NCBI GenBank assembly: GCA_030737875.1
Contig: CM060912.1
Span: 124,532,493 to 124,596,492 of the forward strand
Direction of reading: 5' to 3'
DNA length: 64,000 nt
Source: Allium sativum
Lineage: Eukaryota > Streptophyta > Magnoliopsida > Asparagales > Amaryllidaceae
Made by a program: the position numbers and the translations under genes. Each line of letters opens with the position of its first letter. The stretch's first letter is position 1. This document shows positions 1 to 10,935 of the stretch, piece by piece. The notes beneath the pieces are model-generated. The model saw only the letters and a list, made by a program, of their open reading frames with translations, made no database searches and was not told the origin of the DNA.

Positions 1-2328
1 TATGAATTTCTACTCAGTTCATTTATTCAATAAAATGATATTTTTATTTTTCTAACTTATTTTAGAAAATTTCGGCGGCATAACGGCACGATACTAGAAA
101 CGGGACGAGGCATAGCCTTATCCCCGGTCTAGTGAAGGCCCACGCCATTCACACATCAATCATATCAATTTCATTTCACCAAACAATTCAAATCAATTCA
201 AACAATCTAACTAACAACACAGCCAAACAAACAAGTCCATGGTCTGTGGACGATTGTGTCGGGTGCTACTAAGCACCGTCTGCATCCTAGTATATATATA
301 TAACTAGAAAAATAAATTGAAAGGTGAGAAATTCTCACAGAGGGTTCCACTCCGCCGTGCTTTGCTTATGAACTGCTGAATCGACTGGATCTGTTTGAAA
401 TTCCAATACAGTTCCGTCTCATTTCTTTTCACGCTGTTCAAATAAAATTTTTATTTTTATTACTTCATTTCAATAAATAAAAATTCTATTTTTATTTCTA
501 CTTCATATGTAAAGATCGAATTTTTATTTCATCGCTATAAAAAATCTCATTTTTACTTCTCTCTATATATAATAGAAATCAGATTTTTATTTCGCTACAT
601 ATATAAAGATAATATTTTTATATTTCACATATGATAAAAAAAATCATATTTTTAGTATTCCTATGATATAAAAATTAAATTTTCATCTTTTCTATGATAT
701 AAAAATTATATTTTTATTTGTTAACTTATATATAAAAATCAAATTTTTATATTACAAAAATCAAATCTTTCTTGTTATGAAAAATCATATCCTTTCACTA
801 TAAAATTAAATTCTTTACATGAATAAAACTACAATCTTTACCATATTTAAAAATCTAATTTTTACGATATTAAAAATCTAATTTTTTTTTTGTCTAAAGA
901 TTATATTTTTCTAAGTTTAAAAAACGTTTCTATGATATAAAATACCATCTTTCTATTTTGAAAATTTTCAACCTTCATCATATAAAATTCATAGCTTTGC
1001 TCTTATAAAAATCGTGTCTTTAAACACTGACATTATCGGATAAAACTAAAGACAAATGTAAATAGATAAATAAATAATAATAAAAACTTACTGCATTTTG
1101 GTTTTCGTGGAGATGGGGGATGGTTGAGGACGATGGGGTGGTCGGTGGCCTTCTGGTGGCTACGGGAGGAGGGCGGCGTTCTAGGGTTTCGGGTGATTTC
1201 GAGCGGATTGGGCTTGGGGCTCGATTTTAGGGCACCGCGTTTCAATTGAGAGGTGGAGGAACTGAGGCGTCAGAGGGGGGAGTTCACCGATGTAGGGCGT
1301 TGCGGCGGCTCCAGCTCCGATGGCGGTGAGGGCGTGGACGAGGTCTCGAGCATCGCGGTTTTATTTTTCTATATTATTTTTTCCTACGTATTGACTGATG
1401 TGGAAGGAGAGATGGGGTAAGGGCTTTATAATTTATTATTTATTTTATTTATTTTTTTCCATAAAGTAAATTTTAATTTCGACCTCAAAACGGGGCCCAC
1501 CGCCTGCCGTCCCTAGCGTTTCACCCCCATTCTGAACACAATGGGATATGTATCGCAAGTTGATTCGATCGTTTGAATTAGTTTCCGTTGAATTTACATT
1601 TAAATCACTATATTGAATTTTAAACGTACATTTCAAATTACCGGGGTCACATACTAACTCTAAAAATTACAGAAAAATATTTTCTAGCTTCTTATTAACG
1701 ATGCGGTCCTAACAAAACTAGTTTCGTCGAATTCTGAGACCGTTGGAAAAATGGCCATTTTCCAGTCGATTAAAATCAACTGAAACTGGTCAAACGCGTT
1801 TTCCTTTGCCACGCTCACATATTGATTCGAAAAATTATGAAATTTGGAATCTAGCAATAACTTTACATCACGGACCCAACAAAACTGGTTTCGTCGAAAT
1901 CCGAGGTCGTTTGCAAAATGTCCATTTTTAAGGGCCTGAATTCCATAGCGACTATTCAGAATTTTCAACTGGACATATCTTTTGATTCCCGCTATGAAAT
2001 GTGGATTTGTCGGATTCGTTGGAAAGATATTATCAATTAGATCCTAATGTTTTTGGTTTCACTAAAATCCGGATTGTTTTGCACCCGCTACATTCAATTG
2101 AAGTTTGAAATCGAATTATCGAACTACCGCGCCATTTTCAATTCTATTTATAATTATATATAAATATTTATATTCTAACGACGACGCGTATAATATATAC
2201 GTTCGAATTCTATTCAAAATAAATTTCTCGTCGATTATATTTAAAATAATCTATTTTAAATATTCAAAACTCGCCAATATTGCCAAAATAAAAATTTTAA
2301 ACTGGCCCAGAATTTCCGGGTTATTACA
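1..2328 (-). repeat. 3' LTR of LARD-A, first 2.33 kb only
   Basis: This is a near-identical copy of 7665-10016. The LTR head is the reverse complement of the sequence ending at 2328 and is directly preceded by the polypurine tract. Within about 600 bp of the head are three related segments (near 1702-1760, 1871-1930 and 2044-2085) sharing an AAACTGGTTTCGTCGAAATCCG-like theme, an internal triplication also seen in the other copies. Bases 430-1000 are very AT-rich, with degenerate AAAAATTATATTTTTAT-type repeats. A short TA run (291-302) is much longer in the partner LTR. A GTGAG/CTCAC hairpin lies at 323-339. Confidence 0.88.
1086..1440 (-). promoter_or_regulatory. GC-rich island: probable LTR promoter and transcribed leader with a splice donor
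   Basis: On the minus strand a TATAAAG box (around 1416-1425) is followed by a pyrimidine-rich start-like stretch and a GC-rich tract that stands out from AT-rich surroundings. A 70-codon open frame (1245 to 1033) runs through it, rich in Pro, Ser and Arg and ending in a hydrophobic tail. It resembles no family I know. A consensus donor GTAAGT (reverse complement of 1086-1091) cuts across that frame, so the tract may be a spliced leader rather than a coding exon. LARD-B and LARD-C have islands at comparable distances from their LTR heads. Promoter function is inferred. Confidence 0.5.
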
Positions 2329-2341
2329 ATCTCCCCCACTT
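2329..2341 (-). promoter_or_regulatory. Polypurine tract of LARD-A
   Basis: On the minus strand AAGTGGGGGAGAT abuts the LTR head TGTAATAACC. This is the expected primer site for plus-strand DNA synthesis. Just upstream (2346-2370) is a GGACGAAAAG box that LARD-B shares at the same position. Similar GAGGACGAA boxes precede the polypurine tract in many plant chromoviruses, where they come from the end of pol. Confidence 0.85.
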
Positions 2342-3000
2342 AAAACTTTTCGTCCCCGAAAAGGAACAAAGTCGAAAGTGGTTTGATTAATCAACTCTAC
2401 GTTCGATCTGGCTTCCATTCTCCAACTTTTCAGTTTCTAAGAATTTCCAAATTTTCAAAAATTTGGCTAACACCCTAAATTTTCGAAAAATTTCGCCATA
2501 ACCTCCCCTGCAATGGGAGCATCGGGGAATTTCAAATAGCTTCCCCGGTCCTTCAGATCTCAAAAAGAAAAAGAAAAAGCCAAGCGGCTAGCCAATAGGC
2601 TCACAAAATCATCATCACCCAAACAAAACAGGAAATTATGTAGTAAACATGTACCTATTTGTCGGGCAAACAAATTTTATTCTCTGCTCTAGCCTCTTTG
2701 CTATGACCTGTTCAAGGTAAGTATGTATATGCAAGCAAATGCGACCAATTTTCAATAATGTTCAATATTTGATTCAATTAGGCTAAATGGATAAAAATTA
2801 GCAAACAAATAAACAAACAACACAAACATCAATCAATTAGTGAATTAGAGTCTCAAATTCATAAATTTTACTACATATAAATAAAATCATGTTTTTGATG
2901 CCAATCCACAACAATGTGTTCTAGCTATATAAGTTTTGGTTCTCACACCAGTCTAATGGAAATATATAGAAAGCACACCTTTGAAACACGAAACTAATTA

Positions 3001-3025
3001 CTAATGATGACGCGTCAATCATCAG
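3001..3025. promoter_or_regulatory. Imperfect palindrome in the LARD-A interior
   Basis: Arms ATGATGACGCGT and its near-complement meet at an ACGCGT core. LARD-B has a perfect 24-bp palindrome at the matching position (14157-14180) with a different core, GGAGCTCC. A palindrome kept while its core changes suggests self-complementarity matters, for example for genomic RNA dimerisation. Function is inferred. Confidence 0.55.
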
Positions 3026-3351
3026 AATCAGGTCCGGGCGACTAGAGTGTGATTCTATATCTATCCAGTATTTTAAAATTTTGAATACACGTGGATCAGA
3101 CGTATACGCAAAATCTTTATATACTGGACTGTCCAACTCAATAGAAATAGATAACCAAATACGAATAATTGATTTATATTTTCAAAACAAAATTTGTTTT
3201 CACTTTCAAAATTATACTATTCACACTCGTTCTAGGATACTACTGATCCTATCTCTAACGAGTCATTCCCATTGGATATTACTAACCCAATATCTGATGA
3301 ATTCTTTCGTATGGTTCTAATGTGTCTTGTTCTCTAGCTTTGTAAACCAAA

Positions 3352-3363
3352 GCTCTGATACCA
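3352..3363 (-). promoter_or_regulatory. Primer-binding site of LARD-A (tRNA-iMet)
   Basis: The minus strand reads TGGTATCAGAGC, the standard plant initiator-methionine tRNA complement. It is two bases from the LTR end (CACA, then GT, then TGG). It fixes the element's orientation and the inner LTR border at 3366. Confidence 0.93.
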
Positions 3364-5357
3364 ACTGTGAAAACCCATAACTTCCCCGTAAAGGAAAGTG
3401 TCGGATAGTTCGAGAATAAGCTACAACAAAACTCATACGGAAGAACATTTCATTGTATATTACAACAATGCATCAGATTACAAGAATATACAGAGTATAA
3501 ATGAATATTACACAGAAATATCAGAGATTTAAACTACATTTAAATACATCACAGCGGAAAATAATACAATACACAACTAGAAGGAGATACACGGATACAA
3601 AGCTTTCCGGATATCGTTCCAGCTGTAAACCAGGATCCTGTGAATATAAATCTGCAAAACCAAAACTACTAGCTGCCCGTGTCAAAATAGGGGCACCCAG
3701 AGTTTAGGTTAAAACAATAAACTCCAGGTCAGTCATGGGACTGGTGTGAGAACTAAAACAGTTAATCTTTATTTTTAAAGTTAGGTAAATCAAGGGACCA
3801 CGCCGTATAACACGGAACGGGTTTCCTCCCAAGAATACCAGTGCATAAAACCAACAGCGCAATGCTAAATAAAGAAAAATGAAGCTGTTATAAGACCCAG
3901 GTCCTATCACACAATGCAACGCAAGCCGGGGGATAGGGTTTTCCCTTATAACAGCCAAAGAATGCTTGATACGTTTAAAACAAATCATTTGATACTATTA
4001 TAAGTGCATAGTGTATAAAACAACTTCAAATCATAAGTATCAATCATAGACGGCATAAGTGCCCCATCCCACTATGTCGCCATACTAGGCTCTACAAATA
4101 AAACCGCAGAATCACGTATTTGGAAATTGGATTTCCATCTATGAACCGAGGCAAAAGATAGTCCTCAACCGATTCGAGACGCTCTAGCCCGCCCCTCAGG
4201 ACCCAGACTCAGGTGGGCCCTTGGATCGTCAGGGCCGGTCCACCGATGTGGATTAAACTTAAACCCTGAACATGCGTTCCCCCGCCCTATGAGGCGTAAA
4301 TGAGCCAACGAATGACTCCATCGGACCCGGATCGTCCGATCAAACCGAGGCGCCTCGCAACAGCAACAACCACATAAGTCAAACTCGTCAGGGCGTGTAA
4401 AACCACTGACGCCACTTCTAACTAGAAAGAAACGCATGCCCTCCCTGAGGTCCGTCTCCCGTTTTTGGTTCATACCGGGTGTGAAACTCGCGAAGTAAAC
4501 GTTACACAAAGCTACGCCACAAAGGACGTGCTTTGATCATCACCACAAGACTTTGCTTTTCAACAGAAGCCTCGATCAATTGCCACTTAGGCATGCCACA
4601 CAGGCAATTCACTCCATGCGTTTGATATCCATCAATATATAACCCCTGAGCTCGTACGTCTCAGAGAAGGGCGTTAAGCAAGAGAATAAATTCTCCGCCG
4701 CCAAACAGATATATATTTAATAGAGATCAATCACACGGATTAAAATCCAATGTCAGACACACAGTCCATTTACAAGTCCGTTCTGGGTCTGAACGAAACC
4801 GGAGGCACCTAGTACCCCGCATATCCATCGATCTCCAAGCACGTCTGGACGATCACTAACTGTTTCCATCTTCTTGGGTGTACAGCCCAATCAAGATCAT
4901 CGGTAATCACCCAAACGACGTGAAGACCTCCGGTCTTCGACCATCGTCTTCATCTTCGACTTATCGTCATATCAGTTATTCAGAATGGGATAAACCCGGT
5001 CTTTCCGAATAACTCGCGTATATTTTAAATAAGTGTTACACAAACACAACATACGCCTCATTCCAATTCATCAGTTACTAACCGTAAATTAATCAAGAGA
5101 ATAATTCCCCAAATATTAACCCCGAAGGCCGAAACCAACATCAGATCAATATCCAGAAAACCATTCTGCTTAGCTAACCGACAGTTAGTTTCTAAATTTC
5201 ACATTCATAGGGAAAGGTTCCCATTAATCTTATCAAAGATAAATTCTTGAATTTATTCTTTAATCTACTTTTGAATTTCGATTCAACTAGTCGGGATTAA
5301 CGAAACTTACCGAAGTAATCATTTGTTTTAATTTCCTAATCCCAACCTATTTATCCC

Positions 5358-5797
5358 ATGAAGTAAAACTGGTAATACTTCATATCTAACACCATAGTGT
5401 TATCGGTAAATTCAATTACCATTTCACGTTCAAATCTAATTAAAAATTTAACTATCGCCTGGAGCAAAACTGGTGATACTCCATTCTCCATTATTTCAAT
5501 CTAATTAAAGATTCATTAAAACTCCACTTAGTTTTAATCGTTAACTGGGTTAAAGAATCAGTGTCATTTAAAACACGGTTCACGATAAACCCAAAGTCAC
5601 ATTCATTAATTATCGGGTTAAAGAACGAGTGTTATTTAAAACACTGTTCACGATAAACCCAAAAATCAATATCAATTCAATTCCAATTAAATATTATTTA
5701 ATTGGTACACTTCATTAAATCTAAATAAAAAGATTTAACCTTTTCTCAACTGGGTTCAAGAACAGTGTTAGTGAAGACACCACTCACGACAAACCCA
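5358..5797 (-). other. Array of five hairpins in the LARD-A LTR
   Basis: Three long hairpins (5546-5593, 5615-5660, 5751-5797) share the plan GGGTT ... GAAC ... GTGTT, A/T loop, AACAC ... GTTC ... AACCC. The 46-nt one at 5615-5660 is nearly fully paired. Two shorter ones (5358-5383 and 5461-5482) pair GAAGTA or GGAG with TACTTC or CTCC around an AAAACTGGT loop. The same five, in the same order, occur in both LARD-B LTRs, and one occurs in LARD-C. Confidence 0.7.
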
Positions 5798-6700
5798 GAT
5801 CACATTCGATATTCAATACAAGGCTCTGAATAGAAAATATATCGGCTTATATTCAATATCGAATTCTACGACTAACAAATGTCGTATTGGAAATAACGAT
5901 ATAAATATATATCTTTCAAATTTCCATAACAACATCTGTATAATCACGAATTCCAACATCGAAATATTCCGAAGACAATTTCGATTCAAATCCACTCCAA
6001 TGCAATCATTGGATATTCTGGTTATTTTTAAAACCCTTTTTAAATTCAATTTATTTATTTAAAAATAAATAGAATTATAATTCTAGTTCAAAACCAGTTC
6101 ATTTCGATAAAAATCTATTTTTATCTTTTCAAACATGAAGTTTTTCATCCCAAATCTTCACAAATCATTTCTTATGATTTTACACAAATTATTACTATTT
6201 TTAATAATTTTATCAAGGCCTGTACAGTCGATTTCCATCAACGGTCATCGAACTGCACTTACAGCGACCTTTTTCGAATTTGATTTGGACATAATTCCAA
6301 ATCCAACCGTTAGATTTCTAATTTCTAATATTCGTTAGAAAGCCCTTTTCGATACGAACCCAACGGTTCCGGTTTTAGGAGAATCCGACGGTCGGATCTC
6401 CCGCAATGTCCGTTTGAAATAAATGGTCGAAATTCACGAACTGCCGCGGCGCGGCGCGTTCTATTCAGGCCATTATATTATATATATAATATATATATAA
6501 TATATTTCGTCGATTTCTATTTAAAACGAATTATATAAATAGTTTTAAATTCGATTCAAAAGCAATTTCAACTTCCGTTTCAATTCAAATCAAAATTGAA
6601 TTCTTCTCTATAAATTCGTTTTAAAATTCATTTCTATTCGATTCAAATTTCAATTCAATTTGAATTCGTTTCAATTTGCTTTCAATTCAATTTGAATTCG

Positions 6701-6944
6701 TTTTCAATTCAATTCATTTCGAAATCGTTTTCAATTCAATTCATTTCGAAATCGTTTTCAATTCAATTCATTTCGAAATCGTTTTCAATTCAATTCATTT
6801 CGAAATCGTTTTCAATTCAATTCATTTCGAAATCGTTTTCAATTCAATTCATTTCGAAATCGTTTTCAATTCAATTCATTTCGAAATCGTTTTCAATTCA
6901 ATTCATTTCGAAATTGTTTTCAATTCAATTCATTTCGAAATCGT
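6701..6944. repeat. 27-bp tandem array, nine copies
   Basis: The unit is built from TTTTCAATTCAATTC then ATTTCGAAATCG and is almost perfectly repeated nine times. Because 27 is a multiple of three, the array stays open in two frames and yields repetitive 90-99 codon frames that are artefacts. It lies about 3.1 kb from the LTR head, near where LARD-B and LARD-C carry quite different arrays. Confidence 0.93.
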
Positions 6945-7063
6945 TTAAAATCGATATAGATATCGTTCACGTCAAAATGGCGTCAATCTAATCAACACGG
7001 CTTCATAAATTTCTATTTTCAAATATTCTATTTCAAATATTTCTTTTTCAAAATAGTTGTTAT

Positions 7064-7236
7064 CAAAATATTTCGTTCAACACATGATCAATCTCAATGG
7101 ATGAGTACTGTCAACACATGAACTTTTATTTTATATCGATAAAGATGTAAATTTTATTACTAAAATATTTCGTTCAACACATGACCAATCTCAATGGATG
7201 AGTACTGTCAACACATGAACTTTTATTTTATAATAT
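7064..7236. repeat. 97-bp-offset tandem duplication
   Basis: A segment from AAAATATTTCGTTCAACACA to the ACTTTTATTTTATA end occurs twice, offset by 97 bp, with one substitution (GATCAATC versus GACCAATC). It is a local duplication within the LARD-A LTR. An apparent 68-codon frame starting at 7194 depends on it and is not credible. Confidence 0.85.
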
Positions 7237-7953
7237 TCTTTATTTTTCAAATTGGAATGAGGCCCAATCAATTACCATATAAAGTTAATTATATGGATTT
7301 TCATACAACACATGTATATAATAACATTGAAAATAATCAACCATCAACCAAAGTGCACTACACTGTAAAAGCATCAAATATAGATATTCAACGCTTATAA
7401 CAGCCTGTCAATCAATCGATCGACATATTTAATCAATCAGGATGAGTGAACTTCAAATTTCATCCCAACACCCGTGTGGGGTTTCAAACAATCAAACACA
7501 TATTTTATTTGTGCTGTTGGGCGATGTGTAAAATTTATCGTCCCAATCAATGTCATTCAAATAGGTGTACATAAACAAACCGTCTGGTTTGTAAATGAAT
7601 ATTCTATTTTATTCACTTCACGTTAAAAATTATATTTTTAACGATAAAACATTTTATTTTAACATATGAATTTCTACTCAGTTCATTTATTCAATAAAAT
7701 GATATTTTTATTTTTCTAACTTATTTTAGAAAATTTCGGCGGCATAACGGCACGATACTAGAAACGGGACGAGGCATAGCCTTATCCCCGGTCTAGTGAA
7801 GGCCCACGCCATTCACACATCAATCATATCAATTTCATTTCACCAAACAATTCAAATCAACTCAAACAATCTAACTAACAACACAGCCAAACAAACAAGT
7901 CCATGGTCTGTGGACGATTGTGTCGGGTGCTACTAAGCACCGTCTGCATCCTA

Positions 7954-7954
<1 letters not shown>

Positions 7955-7994
<40 letters not shown>
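7955..7994. repeat. (TA)20 microsatellite
   Basis: A pure TA run in the 5' LTR of LARD-A. The matching site in the 3' LTR (291-302) has only six units, so this is the largest difference between otherwise near-identical LTRs. Confidence 0.95.
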
Positions 7995-7995
<1 letters not shown>

Positions 7996-8769
7996 CTAGA
8001 AAAATAAATTGAAAGGTGAGAAATTCTCACAGAGGGTTCCACTCCGCCGTGCTTTGCTTATGAACTGCTGAATCGACTGGATCTGTTTGAAATTCCAATA
8101 CAGTTCCGTCTCATTTCTTTTCACGCTGTTCAAATAAAAAATTTATTTTTATTACTTCATTTCAATAAATAAAAATTCTATTTTTATTTCTACTTCATAT
8201 GTAAAGATCGAATTTTTATTTCATCGCTATAAAAAATCTCATTTTTACTTCTCTCTATATATAATAGAAATCAGATTTTTATTTCGCTACATATATAAAG
8301 ATAATATTTTTATATTTCACATATGATAAAAAAATCATATTTTTAGTATTCCTATTATATAAAAATTAAATTTTCATCTTTTCTATGATATAAAAATTAT
8401 ATTTTTATTTGTTAACTTATATATAAAAATCAAATTTTTATATTACAAAAATCAAATCTTTCTTGTTATGAAAAATCATATCCTTTCACTATAAAATTAA
8501 ATTCTTTACATGAATAAAACTACAATCTTTACCATATTTAAAAATCTAATTTTTACGATATTAAAAATTTAATTTTTTTTGTCTAAAGATTATATTTTTC
8601 TAAGTTTAAAAAACGTTTCTATGATATAAAATACCATCTTTCTATTTTGAAAATTTTCAACCTTCATCATATAAAATTCATAGCTTTGCTCTTATAAAAA
8701 TCGTGTCTTTAAACACTGACATTATCGGATAAAACTAAAGACAAATGTAAATAGATAAATAAATAATAA

Positions 8770-9125
8770 AAAAAACTTACTGCATTTTGGTTTTCGTGGA
8801 GATGGGGGATGGTTGAGGACGATGGGGTGGTCGGTGGCCTTCTGGTGGCTACGGGAGGAGGGCGGCGTTCTAGGGTTTCGGGTGATTTCGAGCGGATTGG
8901 GCTTGGGGCTCGATTTTAGGGCACCGCGTTTCAATTGAGAGGTGGAGGAACTGAGGCGTCAGAGGGGGGAGTTCACCGATGTAGGGCGTTGCGGCGGCTC
9001 CAGCTCCGATGGCGGTGAGGGCGTGGACGAGGTCTCGAGCATCGCGGTTTTATTTTTCTATATTTTTTTTCCTACGTATTGACTGATGTGGAAGGAGAGA
9101 TGGGGTAAGGGCTTTATAATTTATT
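8770..9125 (-). promoter_or_regulatory. GC-rich promoter/leader island, 5' LTR copy
   Basis: Duplicate of the island at 1086-1440. It has the same TATAAAG box (around 9100-9110), the same 70-codon frame (8934 to 8722, one residue different) and the same GTAAGT donor (reverse complement of 8775-8780). Being in the 5' LTR, this copy would drive genomic RNA synthesis if the element is transcribed. Confidence 0.48.
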
Positions 9126-10016
9126 ATTTATTTTATTTATTTTTTTCCATAAAGTAAATTTTAATTTCGACCTCAAAACGGGGCCCACCGCCTGCCGTCC
9201 CTAGCGTTTCACCCCCATTCTGAACACAATGGGATATGTATCGCAAGTTGATTCGATCGTTTGAATTAGTTTCCGTTGAATTTACATTTAAATCACTATA
9301 TTGAATTTTAAACGTACATTTCAAATTACCGGGGTCACATACTAACTCTAAAAATTACAGAAAAATATTTTCTAGCTTCTTATTAACGATGCGGTCCTAA
9401 CAAAACTAGTTTCGTCGAATTCTGAGACCGTTGGAAAAATGGCCATTTTCCAGTCGATTAAAATCAACTAAAACTGGTCAAACGCGTTTTCCTTTGCCAC
9501 GCTCACATATTGATTCGAAAAATTATGAAATTTGGAATCTAGCAATAACTTTACATCACGGACCCAACAAAACTGGTTTCGTCGAAATCCGAGGTCGTTT
9601 GCAAAATGTCCATTTTTAAGGGCCTGAATTCCATAGCGACTATTCAGAATTTTCAACTGGACATATCTTTTGATTCCCGCTATGAAATGTGGATTTGTCG
9701 GATTCGTTGGAAAGATATTATCAATTAGATCCTAATGTTTTTGGTTTCACTAAAATCCGGATTGTTTTGCACCCGCTACATTCAATTGAAGTTTGAAATC
9801 GAATTATCGAACTACCGCGCCATTTTCAATTCTATTTATAATTATATATAAATATTTATATTCTAACGACGACGCGTATAATATATACGTTCGAATTCTA
9901 TTCAAAATAAATTTCTCGTCGATTATATTTAAAATAATCTATTTTAAATATTCAAAACTCGCCAATATTTCCAAAATAAAAATTTTAAACTGGCCCAGAA
10001 TTTCCGGGTTATTACA

Positions 10017-10480
10017 ATATTTCTATTGTCATTTTCTTACAATAAAAAGATTAGAATACAATAAAAAGATTAGAATAGAAAGAACATATTTTTATTGTCA
10101 TTTTGTTACAATAAAAAGATTAGAATAGAAAGAACATATTTTTATTTTCATTTTGTTATAATAAAAAGATTAGAATAGAAAGAACATATTTTTATTGTCA
10201 TTTTGTTACAATAAAAAGATTAGAATAGAAAGAACATATTGTTATTGTCATTTTGTTACAATAAAAAGATTAGAATAGAAAGAACATATTTTTATTGTCA
10301 TTTTGTTACAATTAAAAGATTAGAATAGAAAGAACATATTTTTATTGTCATTTTGTTACAATAAAAAGATTAGAATTGAAAGAACATATTTTTATTGTCA
10401 TTTTGTTACAATGAAAAGATTAGTATAGAAAGAACATATTTGTATTGTCATTTTGTTTCAATAAAAAGATTAGATAAGAA
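10017..10480. repeat. 50-bp minisatellite, about nine copies (5' LTR of LARD-B)
   Basis: The unit reads ATAAAAAGATTAGAATAGAA, then AGAACATATT, then TTTATTGTCATTTTGTTACA. Copies differ by single bases. The 3' LTR has about thirteen copies (17205-17865), so the array has expanded or shrunk since insertion. LARD-A landed at its left edge. Confidence 0.95.
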
Positions 10481-10655
10481 AAGTCATTTTATTGTTGTTC
10501 TGTTTCATTAGTAACATTAGAAAATAAAGATTATATTTTTCGTTTTGTTTCATTTGAAAGATTGAAAAATAAAGATTACAATTTTAATGATATTTTGTTT
10601 CATTAAAAAGATCAGATATTACAAATTACATTTCTATTGTATCATGTTTTTTATT

Positions 10656-10935
10656 AAAATGAGATATGTTTTAAAATAAAAGATTTGACAATGAAAATTA
10701 TATTTTCATTGTATGGTTATTGCATTAAAATGAGATATGTTTTAAAATAAAAGATTTGACAATGAAAATTATAATTTCATTGTATGTTTGTTGCATTAAA
10801 ATGAGATATATTTTAAAATAAAAGATTTGACAACGAAAATTATATTTTCATTGTATGTTTGTTGCATTAAAATGAGACATGTTTTAAAATAAAAGATTTG
10901 ACAATGAAATTATATTTCCATTATATGTTTGTTGC
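10656..10935. repeat. 71-bp minisatellite, four copies
   Basis: The unit begins AAAATGAGATATGTTTTAAA and ends near TTGTTGCATT. It contains a small inverted repeat, AATGAAAATTATATTTTCATT, so each unit can fold. The 3' LTR has five copies (24170-24535). Confidence 0.95.

Larger units (their letters stand above)
2329..3365 (-). other. Interior of LARD-A (non-coding, 1.04 kb)
   Basis: This is all that lies between the two LTRs. It is AT-rich and carries no gag, protease, RT or integrase motif. The longest minus frame (3136 to 2921, 71 codons) is not preserved in LARD-B. The nucleotide sequence is clearly homologous to the LARD-B interior (13809-14599) along most of its length, which suggests selection on RNA or DNA signals rather than protein. 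Shared landmarks in element order are the PBS, a block around 3330-3220, a palindrome (3001-3025), the box GACTGGTGTGAGAAC (2939-2953 on the minus strand), the GGACGAAAAG box and the polypurine tract. Confidence 0.82.
1..10016 (-). mobile_element. LARD-A: giant-LTR, gene-less retrotransposon (3' LTR runs off the window)
   Basis: Read on the minus strand, this is a complete retrotransposon layout: 5' LTR (10016 to 3366), tRNA-iMet primer site (3363 to 3352), 1.04 kb interior, polypurine tract (2341 to 2329) and 3' LTR (2328 to beyond base 1). Bases 1-2328 match 7665-10016 almost perfectly. I counted about ten differences plus a TA-repeat length change, so the insertion is recent. The LTR head reads TGTAATAACCCGG and its tail TTTTCACA. 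There is no gag or pol, so mobility would need proteins supplied in trans. It sits inside the 5' LTR of LARD-B at the start of a minisatellite. The expected right target duplication is ATATT (10017-10021); the left copy is outside the window. Confidence 0.88.
3366..10016 (-). repeat. 5' LTR of LARD-A, complete, 6651 bp
   Basis: The LTR runs from the head at 10016 to the CA end at 3366. It is over six times longer than the interior. In element order it holds the head with internal triplication (9350-9760), a GC-rich promoter island (8775-9120), an AT-rich zone (8160-8700), a GTGAG/CTCAC hairpin (8015-8030), a long TA run (7955-7994), a 97-bp duplication (7064-7236), a 27-bp tandem array (6701-6944), the hairpin array (5797-5358), a conserved GC-richer module (about 5000-4150) and the box GTTCTCACACCAGTC (3736-3750, reverse). 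The same order recurs in LARD-B. The short open frames here (for example 4509 to 4165) are not conserved and look incidental. Confidence 0.87.

Noticed and set aside
4165..4509. 114-codon minus frame in the LARD-A LTR
   Set aside because: It is not preserved in the corresponding LARD-B modules. The GC-richer composition explains the length.
6676..6991. Two overlapping 90-99 codon frames with repeated FNSIHFEIV / SFSIQFISK units
   Set aside because: They arise from a 27-bp tandem repeat whose length is a multiple of three. No start context or flanking coding sequence supports a protein.
10017..10480. Regular 50-bp repeats considered as a CRISPR-like array
   Set aside because: The whole unit repeats without unique spacers, and the setting is a plant LTR.
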